DNA of 64,000 nt. Origin: G963666945 sp963666945. Lineage in GTDB: Bacteria > Bacteroidota > Bacteroidia > Bacteroidales > Marinifilaceae. The position numbers were made by a program, and so were the translations under genes. Where the stretch lies: contig CAXXRT010000055.1 in assembly GCA_963666945.2 (NCBI GenBank), forward strand, positions 1-64,000, in the 5' to 3' direction. This document shows positions 1 to 10,334 of this stretch, one piece after another. Under the pieces are notes generated by a model, which saw nothing but the letters and a program-made list of their open reading frames with translations, was not told where the DNA came from and searched no databases. Positions within the stretch are counted from its first letter, which is position 1. The number at the start of each line of letters is the position of its first letter.

Positions 1-904
1 CTACAGCGATACGTCTATTTATATGAGTGCAGATTCTTATGCATTTAATGATACCACTGCTTTATATATGGAAGATATGAACAATTATCTTTCCGTTGCA
101 GGGAATACAATAATTAAGGGGGATTGCAATATACCTGCACTTGGTGTGAGAAAGGGATATATTGAAAGTACCGGGTATTATAAGGATACAGTTGTTTATG
201 GAAAGATGAGTAGGAGTGGGCGTGATCTACCTGTATTAAGTGAAGATATTAATCAACGGTTTAAAAATTTGTGGAATTTTAAAAGATCGGTTGGTATTCC
301 TGTAGATAGTCTTTATAATTCGTTTTCTGGTGATGAGGTGGTTATTCATAGTCGTGATCCTATTAATTTATCGGGCTAAGCTTGAAGGGGAAGGTAAAAA
401 TATTATCGGATAAGTCGGTGATTATAGATTCAACGACCAAGATTGAAAATTGCGTTGTATGTGCCCCGGTTGTTAGTATTGGTAATGGCTTTGAAGGTAA
501 CTTACAGGTTTTTGCTAACAGATATATTTCTCTGGGAAATAACGTTCGTTTAAAGTATCCATCTTATCTGTATATGAACTCAAAGATAAAGACTGAAATA
601 GTAGTTGGTAGAAATTCTGAGGTTTATGGGGGGTGATTAATGTTGGAAATGAGGAGTCGGTGATGAAGGCAGAAAAGGAATCTATTTTGTATGGCAGGGT
701 TTATTGTGATTGTAAGGCACAGCTACAGGAAAGATTTATGGGAGTGTATATGTGAAGAAGTTGATATATTACAATCAGTGGGCAAAGTATGAGGATGTAC
801 TTTTCCATTCTGTTATTGATAAAACTAAGGTATGGACAAAAACGCCATTGGTGTATTTGTTTGGAGAAAGTAAAAAAAGGGTATTGGTGCAATGGCTGGA
901 TTAA
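1..904 (+). pseudogene. Frameshifted surface/minor-pilin-like protein of a pilus cluster (5' end outside window)
   Basis: The reading frame is open from the window edge to a stop at 377. It resumes in another frame at 382-636, again at about 634-750, and a last time to the stop at 902-904. The four pieces join into one plausible protein if about one base is restored near 377-390, in the G run at 627-632, and near 728-731 (CAGGAAAG for CAGGGAAAG). The middle part reads like a stack of short beta-strands around annotations such as NCVVCAPVVSIGNGFEGN. I do not recognise the family. Its last codons overlap the start of the next prepilin gene, so it belongs to the same operon. The lesions are homopolymer-like and could be real or sequencing errors. 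Confidence 0.6.
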
Positions 905-1245
905 AGAATATAAAACTAAAAGGGACAACTTTGCCGGAGGCACTGATTGCACTTACTATAGTTACGGTTGTTATGGCTGTGGCATATAGTGTGATTGCCG
1001 GGCAGGGAGAAACAGTGAATCCTGCGGATAAATTCAAGGCCATGGTTGAGATTAATAACAGGATAAATTCAGAGGTAAGCATTGAAGAATATTGCGATAC
1101 TTTGGCATTTGAGAATATAAAGCTGATAGAAACGAATAGGAAGTTTAGAGGGAATAGTAAGTTGTTTTGTTTTAGTGTGAAGGCTATTTCGGAGCGAGGA
1201 GTTGTTTTTTATGAACGTTCGGTTGTTAGGAGGGGTGAAAGATGA
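892..1245 (+). CDS. Prepilin-type N-terminal methylation-motif protein (pseudopilin)
   Basis: This is a 117-residue protein with a short basic leader, then KLKG followed by TTLPEALIALTIVTVVMAV. That is the type IV prepilin pattern: Gly at -1, Glu at +5, then a hydrophobic helix of about 20 residues. The family is normally cleaved and N-methylated by a PilD-like peptidase and assembled into a pilus or type II secretion pseudopilus. The remainder is short and not recognisable. The start ATG at 892 overlaps the end of the preceding broken gene, and its TGA overlaps the next ATG in an ATGA junction, so translation is probably coupled. Confidence 0.75.
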   Translation: MAGLKNIKLKGTTLPEALIALTIVTVVMAVAYSVIAGQGETVNPADKFKAMVEINNRINSEVSIEEYCDTLAFENIKLIETNRKFRGNSKLFCFSVKAISERGVVFYERSVVRRGER

Positions 1246-1742
1246 ATAGGAGAATTAATATAAAAGTAAGGGCATTTACAACGGTGGAGTTAATGATTTC
1301 GCTGTTAATAACATCTATTGTTATTAGTATAATGGCCTCGTTATACCTAAATATTAGTTCTTCGAGCAGGATTATTGATAATGCAAATAAGGATTATTCA
1401 GAAATTACCCAGTTTTATTCAGCGTTACAGGCGGATATAAATAGTTCAGATAAGATAGAAATAGATAAAGAAGGCTCTTTAAATATTCATTCTCGTAAAG
1501 GCAATATATTCTACTTAGGATCTCCCGATTTTGTTTTACGCAGACATTTTGCGGGAATTGATACTCTTGATGTGTGTTTAAAGGGGTTTTATCTTTTTGA
1601 AGGGAAAAAATCTTTAGAGGTAAGAACTCTTGTTAAGGGAGGCAGAGAGTATAATTTTGTTTTTAATCTTCCTAAGGAGGAGCCATCTTTTTATATAAAC
1701 ACCAATCTTTATAAATCAGGTAGATATGTTGGACTTAAATAA
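1242..1742 (+). CDS. Prepilin-type N-terminal methylation-motif protein (pseudopilin, GspJ-like)
   Basis: This 166-residue protein starts with a basic leader, then A followed by FTTVELMISLLITSIVISI. Phe at +1 and Glu at +5 fit a type IV prepilin, although the residue before the cleavage point is Ala rather than the usual Gly. The soluble part contains two long strand-like stretches and no cysteine pair. It overlaps the preceding pseudopilin gene by four bases and the downstream gspF-like gene by 17 bases, so the three are one operon. The exact pseudopilin class is inferred from size and order only. Confidence 0.7.
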   Translation: MNRRINIKVRAFTTVELMISLLITSIVISIMASLYLNISSSSRIIDNANKDYSEITQFYSALQADINSSDKIEIDKEGSLNIHSRKGNIFYLGSPDFVLRRHFAGIDTLDVCLKGFYLFEGKKSLEVRTLVKGGREYNFVFNLPKEEPSFYINTNLYKSGRYVGLK

Positions 1743-2862
1743 GATAGAAAGCAGAAAGGCAGAGAAAAAGCCTAAGGATACTAAGGGTTTTGGCAATATC
1801 CTGGATAAGGAAATAAAGTTTGGGTCAAAAAAATTATCTGATAAAAAGAAGGAGAATTTTTACGGGGAGCTGTCAATGCTTTTGGGGTCCGGAATAGATA
1901 TACGTACGGCTTTTTCCATTATACTGGAGCAGCAAAAGAAGGGGAAAGACAGGGAGCTGTTTGAGAGATTGGTGAAAGGTATTGTTGATGGGAAGAGTCT
2001 TTCGGAAAGTATTGAGAGGGAGAATATTTTTAGTAAATATGAGATTTTTAGTATAAAGATTGGTGAGGAGACGGGAAAGTTGGTGAGGGTACTTGAAGAT
2101 CTTGCCGGGTATTACACTGATAAGGTAAAGCAGAGGCGAAAGCTGATAAGTGCCTTTAGTTATCCTGCTATGGTTATGGCAACGGCAATACTTGTGATAA
2201 ATTTCATGCTGAACTTTATAGTCCCTATGTTTGAGGGAATATTTTCTCGTTTCAATCAGGATCTGCCTATGTTGACAAGGTGGGTGGTTAATATTTCTAA
2301 GGGATTTAATAATAACTCCGGGCTATTGTTGTTTGCAATTGTTGCAGCTATTACGTTTTTGTTTTTTATTAGGAAGAAATCGTTTTACAAACGATTTAGT
2401 TCAAGGTTGATGCTTAAGATACCAATTATCGGAGAGATGTTGAAAGCAGTGTATCTTGGGCGTTTTTGTCAGTCTATGGCCTTGTTGACAGGTTCAGGGG
2501 TGCCACTGCTAAGGGCAGTTAGGTTGACTCAGCAAATGATAAGTTTTTATCCTTTACAAAAAGCTTTGTCAGAGATAGAAAATGATATACTTCACGGTGA
2601 GATGCTTTATAAAAGCATGGAGAAATTTCCCTTATTTGAGGGAAGGTTAGTCGCCATGACTAAACTTGGTGAAGAGGTGAATCAGTTAGAAAAAATATAC
2701 ACCCAACTTCATAAACAATATGTTGAAGAACTTTCCCACAAAACAAGCATATTGAATAATACTCTTGAGCCATTGCTTATAATTGTTATCGGTGGAATGG
2801 TGGCAATTATTTTGATAGCGATGTATCTGTCTATGTTCAAGTTGGGGGGTACTATGTTTTAA
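1726..2862 (+). CDS. Type II secretion system F family protein (GspF/PilC-like)
   Basis: A 378-residue inner-membrane platform protein. About 50 charged residues are followed by two tandem T2SSF domains (roughly 50-170 and 245-370). Both carry the family pattern of a helical bundle (LSMLLGSGIDIRTAFSI and MALLTGSGVPLLRAVRL) before transmembrane segments near 150-175, 195-215 and 348-372. It would anchor the assembly ATPase to the pseudopilus. No GspE or GspD homologue lies in the window, so these are probably upstream. The last 392 bases recur almost unchanged at 15204-15595 beyond the RHS locus. Confidence 0.85.
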   Translation: MLDLNKIESRKAEKKPKDTKGFGNILDKEIKFGSKKLSDKKKENFYGELSMLLGSGIDIRTAFSIILEQQKKGKDRELFERLVKGIVDGKSLSESIERENIFSKYEIFSIKIGEETGKLVRVLEDLAGYYTDKVKQRRKLISAFSYPAMVMATAILVINFMLNFIVPMFEGIFSRFNQDLPMLTRWVVNISKGFNNNSGLLLFAIVAAITFLFFIRKKSFYKRFSSRLMLKIPIIGEMLKAVYLGRFCQSMALLTGSGVPLLRAVRLTQQMISFYPLQKALSEIENDILHGEMLYKSMEKFPLFEGRLVAMTKLGEEVNQLEKIYTQLHKQYVEELSHKTSILNNTLEPLLIIVIGGMVAIILIAMYLSMFKLGGTMF

Positions 2863-2890
2863 TGATATTTAATAAAATAATTTAATATGT

Positions 2891-2921
2891 TTTGTTTAAT
2901 TTAAAATAATTTTTAAATTTG
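2891..2921 (+). promoter_or_regulatory. Bacteroidota-type promoter upstream of the RHS locus
   Basis: TTTG at 2891-2894 and TAAATTTG at 2914-2921 are separated by 19 bases. This matches the TTTG-N19/20-TAnnTTTG consensus of the Bacteroidota primary sigma factor. A transcript would start about 2927-2930, leaving a leader of about 50 bases before the ATG at 2978. It is the only convincing promoter seen in front of the RHS genes. Confidence 0.55.
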
Positions 2922-2977
2922 TATAGTCTGATTTTAAAGAGAAGGTTCGGGTAATACAATACCTAAACTTATACATT

Positions 2978-5900
2978 ATGGACTATAGAATTTATTTAAG
3001 TGTCTGTCTATTTTTATTCGGATTTCAATATTTGAGTGAAGGACAAGAAATAATTCCGCCATCGCCGGAATCAGCGGGATTAATAAGAAGTATCAATCTT
3101 CCGGTTAACCACTATACAGGAACGGCAGTTGCTCAAATACCACTAACTACTGTAGTTTCAAAAGACATTAAAGTTCCCATTACATTTAGTTATCAAGCTT
3201 CAGGTAATAAAGTTCAAGATATTGCTCCATGGACAGGGTTAGGCTGGAATCTTTCTGCAGGAGGGAAGGTGACAAGATTGGTCAGAGGTAAACCTGATGA
3301 ACAAGGGTATTGCAATCCAGCAGGGTGTGGAAACATTGGAGAAACAACTTCATGGACAATTCCTGTTTTTGACGAAAGATATGAAAATGGATTTGATGGA
3401 GATCCAGATATGTTTTATTTCCAATTACCGGGAGATTCTGGAACATTTGTTTGTAATTATGATGGAAAGGCATATTCTGTACCTTATCAGAATATTGATA
3501 TAGAATGGAAAGATAAAACATATTGGATAATTACAGATGAAAGAGGATACAAATATTATTTTGGAGAAACTTATTTAAGTAGAGAATCTACTCATTCAGA
3601 GCGTATAAGTATAATAACAGAACCTCTTCCTTCAAGTACTCCACAGTATGTTAAGACAAATATTTTTGATAAAGTATTGCCATCAGGATGGGATCAGTCC
3701 ATTGGTGATTCTGAAAGTATTGAATATGTTTCGACTTGGCATCTTAATAAAATTATTGCACCCAATGGTAACATGGTTACTTTTAATTATTGTTTTGGAT
3801 GTGATTTAGAGTATAAAATGTATAATTATGAAAGAAACACATATATTTATGATGTTAAAAAAGATCTATATGAATCATGGTATTCTCAAGGAGATGGAGT
3901 TTATCGTTTTGATTTTTATAAAGATATTTCCACAAATATAAAAGTAAAAAGTCCTAAATATTTGAAGGAAATTATTTATGAGCAGGGCAGGGTTGAATTT
4001 ACTTCATCTGGTGAAAGATTAGATTTGATTAACGGCAGAAAGCTTGATCTAATAAAAGTATATGATGTTAATAATATTTTACTAAAAACTTATGAGTTTT
4101 CATATGGGTATTTTACTAGTGATGATGGATCAGAGAAAAGGTTGAAACTTAATAATATTATACATAAGGCTGGATTAAAGAATCAGTTAGTAGCTAGCTT
4201 TAAATATTGTACAGAAGCAAACCTGCCAAATAGAAATTCTAAAGACTACGATTATGCTGGGTATTATAATAGGGCAAATAATTCTACCCAATATGGGGGC
4301 ACAGAATTAAAGACCTTTATCAGTTCAATATATCATGATGAACGAGGCTGTTATAAAATTTCAGGAGCCAATAGGAATCCAGATTTACTGGGAGCAAAGG
4401 CAAATGTTCTTACCGAAATTCATTACAATACAGGAGGATATAGGGAGTTTGTTTATGAACTTAAATATGCAGGTTTAAGAATAAAGAAAATAAAAGATTA
4501 TTTAGAAGAAGGAAATTTAAGCAATGAGATAGAATACCTATATACAAATGATGAAGGAGAATCAAGTATGGAGCATAATAGTTATCCATATGAGTGTACA
4601 CAAATATTAGCGAAGGAACTAAAAGATGACGTGCTTGTAATTGGGCATAATTGGAGATATGTTTTAAAAATTAATTCCCAGCCTTATAATTCTTTTTATG
4701 AAGTGACAGGAGTACCATTTGGTTATTCACAAGTGATTGAGAAATATTCAAATAATGGTTATAAGAAATACAAATTTTCTAATTACAGTAAGTTTCCTGA
4801 TTCAACTCCTAGATTGCTTGTTCTAAGAGAGGATGGAAATAGAACAATAACTAATAATTTTAAAGGGGTAACTAAATGTCAACAGTTTTGGAAAAGAGGA
4901 TTACCTGTAAGTATTTCTACTTATGATGAGGATAATAATTTGTTAGTAAAAGATAGTTTTGAATATGAAACAAATGCTGCAAGTAAAAAAGCAATATGGG
5001 GGGGGCAACAAATATACGGATTAGATTCGTTAGAAAGTAGATATTGTAGTCTTTACGCAATTTCATCTCAGCCAGTTTATTTAAAAAGAAAGATAATTAC
5101 AGGAGCAAAAGTAATTCCTTCTATCCAAGAATATCTGTATAATGAAACTTATATGGTACCTACAAAAATTACGACTACAGATGTAGAGAATAATATCTGG
5201 ACTGAGGAGTTGGCATATCCGTTCAGTTATACTACAACTAATGTGACCGAAGATAATACAGAAGGATGGGCAATTAAGACTATGATGGATAGACATATCC
5301 ATAACGTTCCTATAGAGCGAGTTGTTAAAAAGAACGAAAAGTTGATGGGTGCACAACTGTCTACCTATAAAATAATAAATCGTACACCAGAAAATAATAT
5401 TGTGGTAGGTGATGGAAGTTTTAAACTATTTACGACTAAACCAATTTCTTCAGGTTTTGATAATTATTCAATATCAAGTACAAGTACTCAAAAGGATGCC
5501 CGATATGAGTTGATGAGTAAAAATGACAATTATGATACGAAAGGGAATCCTGTTCAATTGCATAAAAATAATTGTGTAGATGTGTCTTATGTTTATAATG
5601 AAACTTTACCTATTGCTGAAGTTGTTAATGCTAAAAGATCTGTACCACATAGAGAAGGTTTCGATGCTTATGAGTATGCTGATTTTACCCAAGGCGCTAT
5701 TTCAAGTACAACTAAATTTTTTTCATTGCAATTTGACCAGTCAATTAAACTATCTCTAGAGAATATTGTTTATAATGCATTGGATCCTATTAATGAAAGA
5801 GAGGTTTTAATCGAAGTTAAAAATTTAAATGGAGTAAGTGTGTGGACCGACTATCTATCCTTAAATAGTAAATCGCTTGTTTCTCCTGTTTTGAAAGAAG

Positions 5901-6430
5901 GATGTTATTCTTTAGATATTATGTCATTAGGTCGTTTGTCATTTTTATTACAAATGTCTTATAAGGGATTTAGGTTGATTTTTAATCGGACAAATGAGGT
6001 ATTCTATACAAGTTTTGAGGATGTCAATGATGCGATATTTTTAAGTTCAGCAAAGACAGGATCTAAGGCCTGTAAAAAACAATTCAGTATTGAAACAAGA
6101 GATTTTATTCCCGGAGTATATTTGCTAAGTTACTGGAAAAGTACTGATGGTAAGAATTGGGAATATTTTTCTCAAAATATAAATATCAGTTCTTCTACAA
6201 ATTCTTATTCAGTAGGTAGTACCAGTTACTATATTGATGAGTTACGATTATTACCTAAAGATGCTCGAATCACGACTTTTACTTATAAAGAAAATGTAGG
6301 AAAAACTTCCGAAACAGACAATAATGGCATAACAAAATATTATGAATATGATCAGTTTGGAAGATTGTTGAGAGTGCTGGATAATAGCCGGAATGTCAGG
6401 AAAGAATATGATTATAAATATGCAAATTAA
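2978..6430 (+). CDS. Secreted RHS/YD-repeat-associated protein (N-terminal partner of the RHS pair)
   Basis: A 1150-residue protein. Residues 1-23 form a signal peptide. They are followed by PPSPESAGLIRS and NLPVNHYTG, the start typical of the first protein of paired Bacteroidota RHS loci, and by a SpvB-like beta region (ITFSYQASGNKV, GLGWNLSAGG). The far C-terminus has YD-like repeats (YYEYDQFGRLLRVLDN). There is no RHS core or toxin tip, so it probably forms part of the beta-cocoon shell that encloses the toxin carried by the next protein. The next gene starts 11 bases downstream. The shell role is inferred from TcB/TcC-type complexes. Confidence 0.75.
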   Translation: MDYRIYLSVCLFLFGFQYLSEGQEIIPPSPESAGLIRSINLPVNHYTGTAVAQIPLTTVVSKDIKVPITFSYQASGNKVQDIAPWTGLGWNLSAGGKVTRLVRGKPDEQGYCNPAGCGNIGETTSWTIPVFDERYENGFDGDPDMFYFQLPGDSGTFVCNYDGKAYSVPYQNIDIEWKDKTYWIITDERGYKYYFGETYLSRESTHSERISIITEPLPSSTPQYVKTNIFDKVLPSGWDQSIGDSESIEYVSTWHLNKIIAPNGNMVTFNYCFGCDLEYKMYNYERNTYIYDVKKDLYESWYSQGDGVYRFDFYKDISTNIKVKSPKYLKEIIYEQGRVEFTSSGERLDLINGRKLDLIKVYDVNNILLKTYEFSYGYFTSDDGSEKRLKLNNIIHKAGLKNQLVASFKYCTEANLPNRNSKDYDYAGYYNRANNSTQYGGTELKTFISSIYHDERGCYKISGANRNPDLLGAKANVLTEIHYNTGGYREFVYELKYAGLRIKKIKDYLEEGNLSNEIEYLYTNDEGESSMEHNSYPYECTQILAKELKDDVLVIGHNWRYVLKINSQPYNSFYEVTGVPFGYSQVIEKYSNNGYKKYKFSNYSKFPDSTPRLLVLREDGNRTITNNFKGVTKCQQFWKRGLPVSISTYDEDNNLLVKDSFEYETNAASKKAIWGGQQIYGLDSLESRYCSLYAISSQPVYLKRKIITGAKVIPSIQEYLYNETYMVPTKITTTDVENNIWTEELAYPFSYTTTNVTEDNTEGWAIKTMMDRHIHNVPIERVVKKNEKLMGAQLSTYKIINRTPENNIVVGDGSFKLFTTKPISSGFDNYSISSTSTQKDARYELMSKNDNYDTKGNPVQLHKNNCVDVSYVYNETLPIAEVVNAKRSVPHREGFDAYEYADFTQGAISSTTKFFSLQFDQSIKLSLENIVYNALDPINEREVLIEVKNLNGVSVWTDYLSLNSKSLVSPVLKEGCYSLDIMSLGRLSFLLQMSYKGFRLIFNRTNEVFYTSFEDVNDAIFLSSAKTGSKACKKQFSIETRDFIPGVYLLSYWKSTDGKNWEYFSQNINISSSTNSYSVGSTSYYIDELRLLPKDARITTFTYKENVGKTSETDNNGITKYYEYDQFGRLLRVLDNSRNVRKEYDYKYAN

Positions 6431-6441
6431 ATATTAGAATT

Positions 6442-9400
6442 ATGAAAAAGTATATATTAAAACATATAATAATATTCCTGAGTATATTTTTAATATTGAC
6501 ATTAAATATAAAGTCTCAAACATTACAAAATATAGTAGACTGTTATCCTGATTATTTTGAAGTTCCTGTTTGCGGAGGGGTTTATGAGACAACCTTTACT
6601 GCAATGAGGGGTTTCGATAGTTATGAATTGGAAAGTTATATATATAATAGTTCAAACTTTGATAATTGGAATGGAGATTTAACTCTTCAATTGATTGATG
6701 TTAACTCTTCAGGGGGAGTAATTCAAATAACAGCAAAAGCAAATAATTCCTCGTCTGAAAGAATAAGTGTAATACAAATAGGAAGGGCTTCTTTTTCAGT
6801 AAAGCAGTTAGCTGGTAAAGTTATTAAAATATACAATGTTTTTGGAGGTGGAATAGTGTATGGAACAACAGGAGTTAGTGTTCGATTGAGTGGGTCAGAA
6901 TTAGGAGTGACTTACAGGCTAAAGCTGGGAAATACAGTTAAGGCATCGTTGACAGGAACAGGTGGTGCCATTTCTTTTAACAATGTAGCAGGTGAAGGCG
7001 TTTATTCTATTGAGGCGTATTTATCGGGAAATACCATGATGATGAGTGGTACAGCTACCGTGACGGTAAAGAGAGAAAATTGTGTGACAGAAGTAATACC
7101 GGTATCAGCAGTAAAATCTACTATAAAAGATGTAAATGGGAATTATAGTAGTTCTACTCAGTTGATAAATAAAACTTTTTACGACGGACTAGGAAGAGTA
7201 AAACAAAATGTATCAGTGAGTGCAAGCCCCAATGGTAAAGATATTGTAGTTCCTGTAAAATATGACCAGTATGGAAAGAACTCCAAACAGTATTTCCCTT
7301 ATATAGTTGATGGAGGTGGGGGATATAGGGATAATGATTTAGCAGAACAGGATGCTTTTTATACAAATTTATATGGTTCTAATCATTATGCCTTTTCAGA
7401 AAGAAAATTTGATAATTCTCCATTAAATATGGTGAAAGAGCAAAGTGTTCCAGGTGAAAATTTTAGAATGGACTTGGGACATACGATGTGTACAGATAAT
7501 TATCTTAATGCAGGAGGAAGGATAAAAAAGTTTACTATTGGTACACAAAGTATAAATTGTGTTGAGAATTACGCTACAGGAAAATTACTAGTGAAAAAGG
7601 TAATTGATCAGGATGAAAAGGAAAGTTTTGAATATGTTGATTGTTATGGAAATTTAATTGCTAAGGAAGCAAAATTAAGTTCAACAGAAAGCCTGTTTAC
7701 TTACTATGTTTATGATGATTTCGGATTGTTAAGATATATTATTCCCCCAAAGTTAGAGAAAAATATTGTTGTAGGAAGAACATATTCCTACTCAGAAATT
7801 AAGACTTTATGCTATTATAATGAGTATGATAAATATCATAGGTTAATTAAACAGTATTTGCCAGGAGTGGATGATTGTTCAGTTGTTCTATATGATAAAA
7901 AAGGCAGGCCAGTCTTAACACAAGATGGAGAGCTTAAGAATAGTAACGGTGGGGAAAAATGGATGTTCGTAAAGTATGACATTTATGACAGACCAATAAT
8001 GACAGGTGTTTGTGGAGGAACAGAGGATGTTCATGTTGGGGGACTTGAATCACAGACTGTGTTTTATGAAAGCAGAGGCGGAAATATTCATGGGTATACT
8101 AATAACTCTTATCCTAATGTTTCAGATGTTAATTCATATTTAAAGATTAGTTATTACGATGATTATATTTTCCCAGGAGCAGGAAATTATACGTTTAATG
8201 CAACGGGGGAAGCTTTGGATGTAAATAAATTTGATAGAGTGACAGGAAATGTGACAGCTGAAAAGGTAAAGGTTTTGGGAATATCTACTAACCTATGGCT
8301 GACGACTGTTAATTATTATAACGATAAATATCAGGTTATACAGAACGTTTCCGACTTGTATCCATCAGGAACGGAAATAAGATCAGCAAAATATGATTTT
8401 ACAGGAAATGTTATCCAGGCAAGGATTAAGCAGAGTGTAAATGGCCTTAAAACAAAAGTTGATAAGTATCTTGTATACGATAGTCATGGCAGATTAAAGA
8501 AAGTTAGTCAGAAGATAGATGGGGATAATGTCAATAATACCGTTAATTTAGTTGAGTTTGAATATGATGAACTAGGAAGAGTTCACCACAAGAAAATACA
8601 TAATCAGGCAGAAACAATGGTTTATGCTTATGATGTAGCAGGTAGATTAAATTCATTTACATCTTCAAAATTTAGTTATAATATAGGATACGATCAAACA
8701 GGAGGATTAACAGAAGCTAAACCTTTTTATGGTGGTAATATTTCATATATGAGCTGGCAAAATGGTAGCACTTCTAAAAAGGCATATGTGTATGATTATG
8801 ATGGTTTAAACCAGTTAAAGAAAGCTGATTTTAGAGAAAAGTCGGGAACATCATGGACAGATCCAGCAAAATATGATGTAAGTAATCTTAGCTATGATGA
8901 GAACGGAAATATAGAGAGTTTAGTAAGAAAGAATAGCAGTGGGGGAGTCTTGCACAATCTTTCTTATGCATATAGTGGTAATAAGGTTGCCAGTGTTAGT
9001 AATAATGGTTCTCAGTCGTCTACATATGGCTATAATGAAAATGGAAACATGACTTTTGATGGCCGTAAGGGGATTACAATTACATATAATATTTTAAATC
9101 TTCCGGAGAGAATAAGTAAGGGTAGCCAAAGTATTTCGTATATTTACAGTGCTGATGGACAAAAATTGGCAATGCAGTATGGAAGTTCTTTGATATATTA
9201 CCGTGGAGGTTTAATATATAATGGCAATGATCTTGATAAAATTATCCATGAGGAAGGTCTTGTAGTGAAATCCAGTGGAGGCTATAACTACTACTACGCT
9301 CTGAAAGATCATTTGGGAAGTACAAGAGTTCTTTGTAAGGCAAGTGGAAGCACACTTACAACAGAGCAAACTACTGAGTATTATCCATTTGGATTGGCAT

Positions 9401-10326
9401 TTAGTTATAATTCAGTAGATAAGAATCGTTATTTGTTCAGTGGAAAGGAATACCAGAATGAAGTTATAGGAGGAACAAAACTGGAACTGTATGATTTTGG
9501 TAGCAGATATTACGATACTGAACTGGGAAGATGGTCTGCAGTAGATCCGGCTATGCAGTTGGTGAGTCCTTATGGGTACTGTATGAATAATCCTATGATT
9601 TATGTGGATCCGGATGGGGAATCGTTTTTTACATTTTTGATAGAATTAGTGGCTAATATTTTTTTGAATACAGCAGAAAAGATGGTTAATCATGAAATGT
9701 CATTTGAAAATGCTTTAATGAATTCTCTGCAATCTCCACAGATGCTATATAGTCCTAGTATGGGTTTTTCACCGGAAGCTTTTTCAACACGGGGTATGGA
9801 GGCGATGGAAGTTGAGGCGGGGATGAAGAAAAGTATACAGAAACTGGAGAAAAATTTGAGTAATATTATGGGTATTCCAGACTGGCTTACTAGTAGTAAT
9901 AATGAATTAATAGCAGCAATTCTAAATGGGATAAAAAATGCTGGGAGTGACGGTACATATAAATGGAGTCCTTATGATTTGATAAATAATTTTCCACAAG
10001 GCACTCCTTCAGGAGGAGCAGATTTAATGGGTAAGTTTTTAATTAACGGTAGTGAAGTTAGTATTCATATGATATTTGGTATATGGGGTAATGAAGGGGC
10101 GATTAGATATATTAAATATCAACCTGCTAACATTAATGGTCGTGGGACTTTTGATGCAAAGGTGAATTCCAGAGGTAATATTTATTACAAAACTGGGACT
10201 TGGGATAGATGGAATTATACGCCAATAAATGCGACCAGACAAATTCCTATTCTTTTTATTTATATTAAAGATCCAAAGGGAGATTCTTCAAAAACTAAAT
10301 TGTTAGAAAAATTTTTAGGATACTAA
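6442..10326 (+). CDS. Full-length RHS repeat protein with variable C-terminal toxin tip 1
   Basis: A 1294-residue protein: signal peptide (1-25), a BACON-like/beta-sandwich N-terminus (about 26-210), a DUF6443-like start at about 212, YD repeats (YDELGRVHH, YDVAGRLNS), and the RHS-associated core with DHLGSTR near 955, GLAFSYN, and the closing YVDPDG at about 1055-1059. After the core come a hydrophobic segment (1062-1075) also found in the orphan tips, and about 200 residues of variable tail. The tail (for example YDLINNFPQGTPSGGADLMG and TGTWDRWNYTPI) has no motif I recognise. The RHS core normally cuts itself after the DPxG motif to free the tip. A candidate immunity gene follows eight bases later. 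Confidence 0.85.
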   Translation: MKKYILKHIIIFLSIFLILTLNIKSQTLQNIVDCYPDYFEVPVCGGVYETTFTAMRGFDSYELESYIYNSSNFDNWNGDLTLQLIDVNSSGGVIQITAKANNSSSERISVIQIGRASFSVKQLAGKVIKIYNVFGGGIVYGTTGVSVRLSGSELGVTYRLKLGNTVKASLTGTGGAISFNNVAGEGVYSIEAYLSGNTMMMSGTATVTVKRENCVTEVIPVSAVKSTIKDVNGNYSSSTQLINKTFYDGLGRVKQNVSVSASPNGKDIVVPVKYDQYGKNSKQYFPYIVDGGGGYRDNDLAEQDAFYTNLYGSNHYAFSERKFDNSPLNMVKEQSVPGENFRMDLGHTMCTDNYLNAGGRIKKFTIGTQSINCVENYATGKLLVKKVIDQDEKESFEYVDCYGNLIAKEAKLSSTESLFTYYVYDDFGLLRYIIPPKLEKNIVVGRTYSYSEIKTLCYYNEYDKYHRLIKQYLPGVDDCSVVLYDKKGRPVLTQDGELKNSNGGEKWMFVKYDIYDRPIMTGVCGGTEDVHVGGLESQTVFYESRGGNIHGYTNNSYPNVSDVNSYLKISYYDDYIFPGAGNYTFNATGEALDVNKFDRVTGNVTAEKVKVLGISTNLWLTTVNYYNDKYQVIQNVSDLYPSGTEIRSAKYDFTGNVIQARIKQSVNGLKTKVDKYLVYDSHGRLKKVSQKIDGDNVNNTVNLVEFEYDELGRVHHKKIHNQAETMVYAYDVAGRLNSFTSSKFSYNIGYDQTGGLTEAKPFYGGNISYMSWQNGSTSKKAYVYDYDGLNQLKKADFREKSGTSWTDPAKYDVSNLSYDENGNIESLVRKNSSGGVLHNLSYAYSGNKVASVSNNGSQSSTYGYNENGNMTFDGRKGITITYNILNLPERISKGSQSISYIYSADGQKLAMQYGSSLIYYRGGLIYNGNDLDKIIHEEGLVVKSSGGYNYYYALKDHLGSTRVLCKASGSTLTTEQTTEYYPFGLAFSYNSVDKNRYLFSGKEYQNEVIGGTKLELYDFGSRYYDTELGRWSAVDPAMQLVSPYGYCMNNPMIYVDPDGESFFTFLIELVANIFLNTAEKMVNHEMSFENALMNSLQSPQMLYSPSMGFSPEAFSTRGMEAMEVEAGMKKSIQKLEKNLSNIMGIPDWLTSSNNELIAAILNGIKNAGSDGTYKWSPYDLINNFPQGTPSGGADLMGKFLINGSEVSIHMIFGIWGNEGAIRYIKYQPANINGRGTFDAKVNSRGNIYYKTGTWDRWNYTPINATRQIPILFIYIKDPKGDSSKTKLLEKFLGY
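9240..9743 (+). repeat. RHS core repeat, copy 1
   Basis: This stretch of the full-length RHS gene (end of the core plus the pre-toxin hydrophobic linker) recurs at 11240-11743 at an offset of exactly 2000 bases with no gaps. I count about 13 mismatches by eye. It also recurs up to the DPDG codons in the third cassette. Similarity falls off where the toxin tails begin. Confidence 0.9.
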
Positions 10327-10334
10327 AAAATAAT

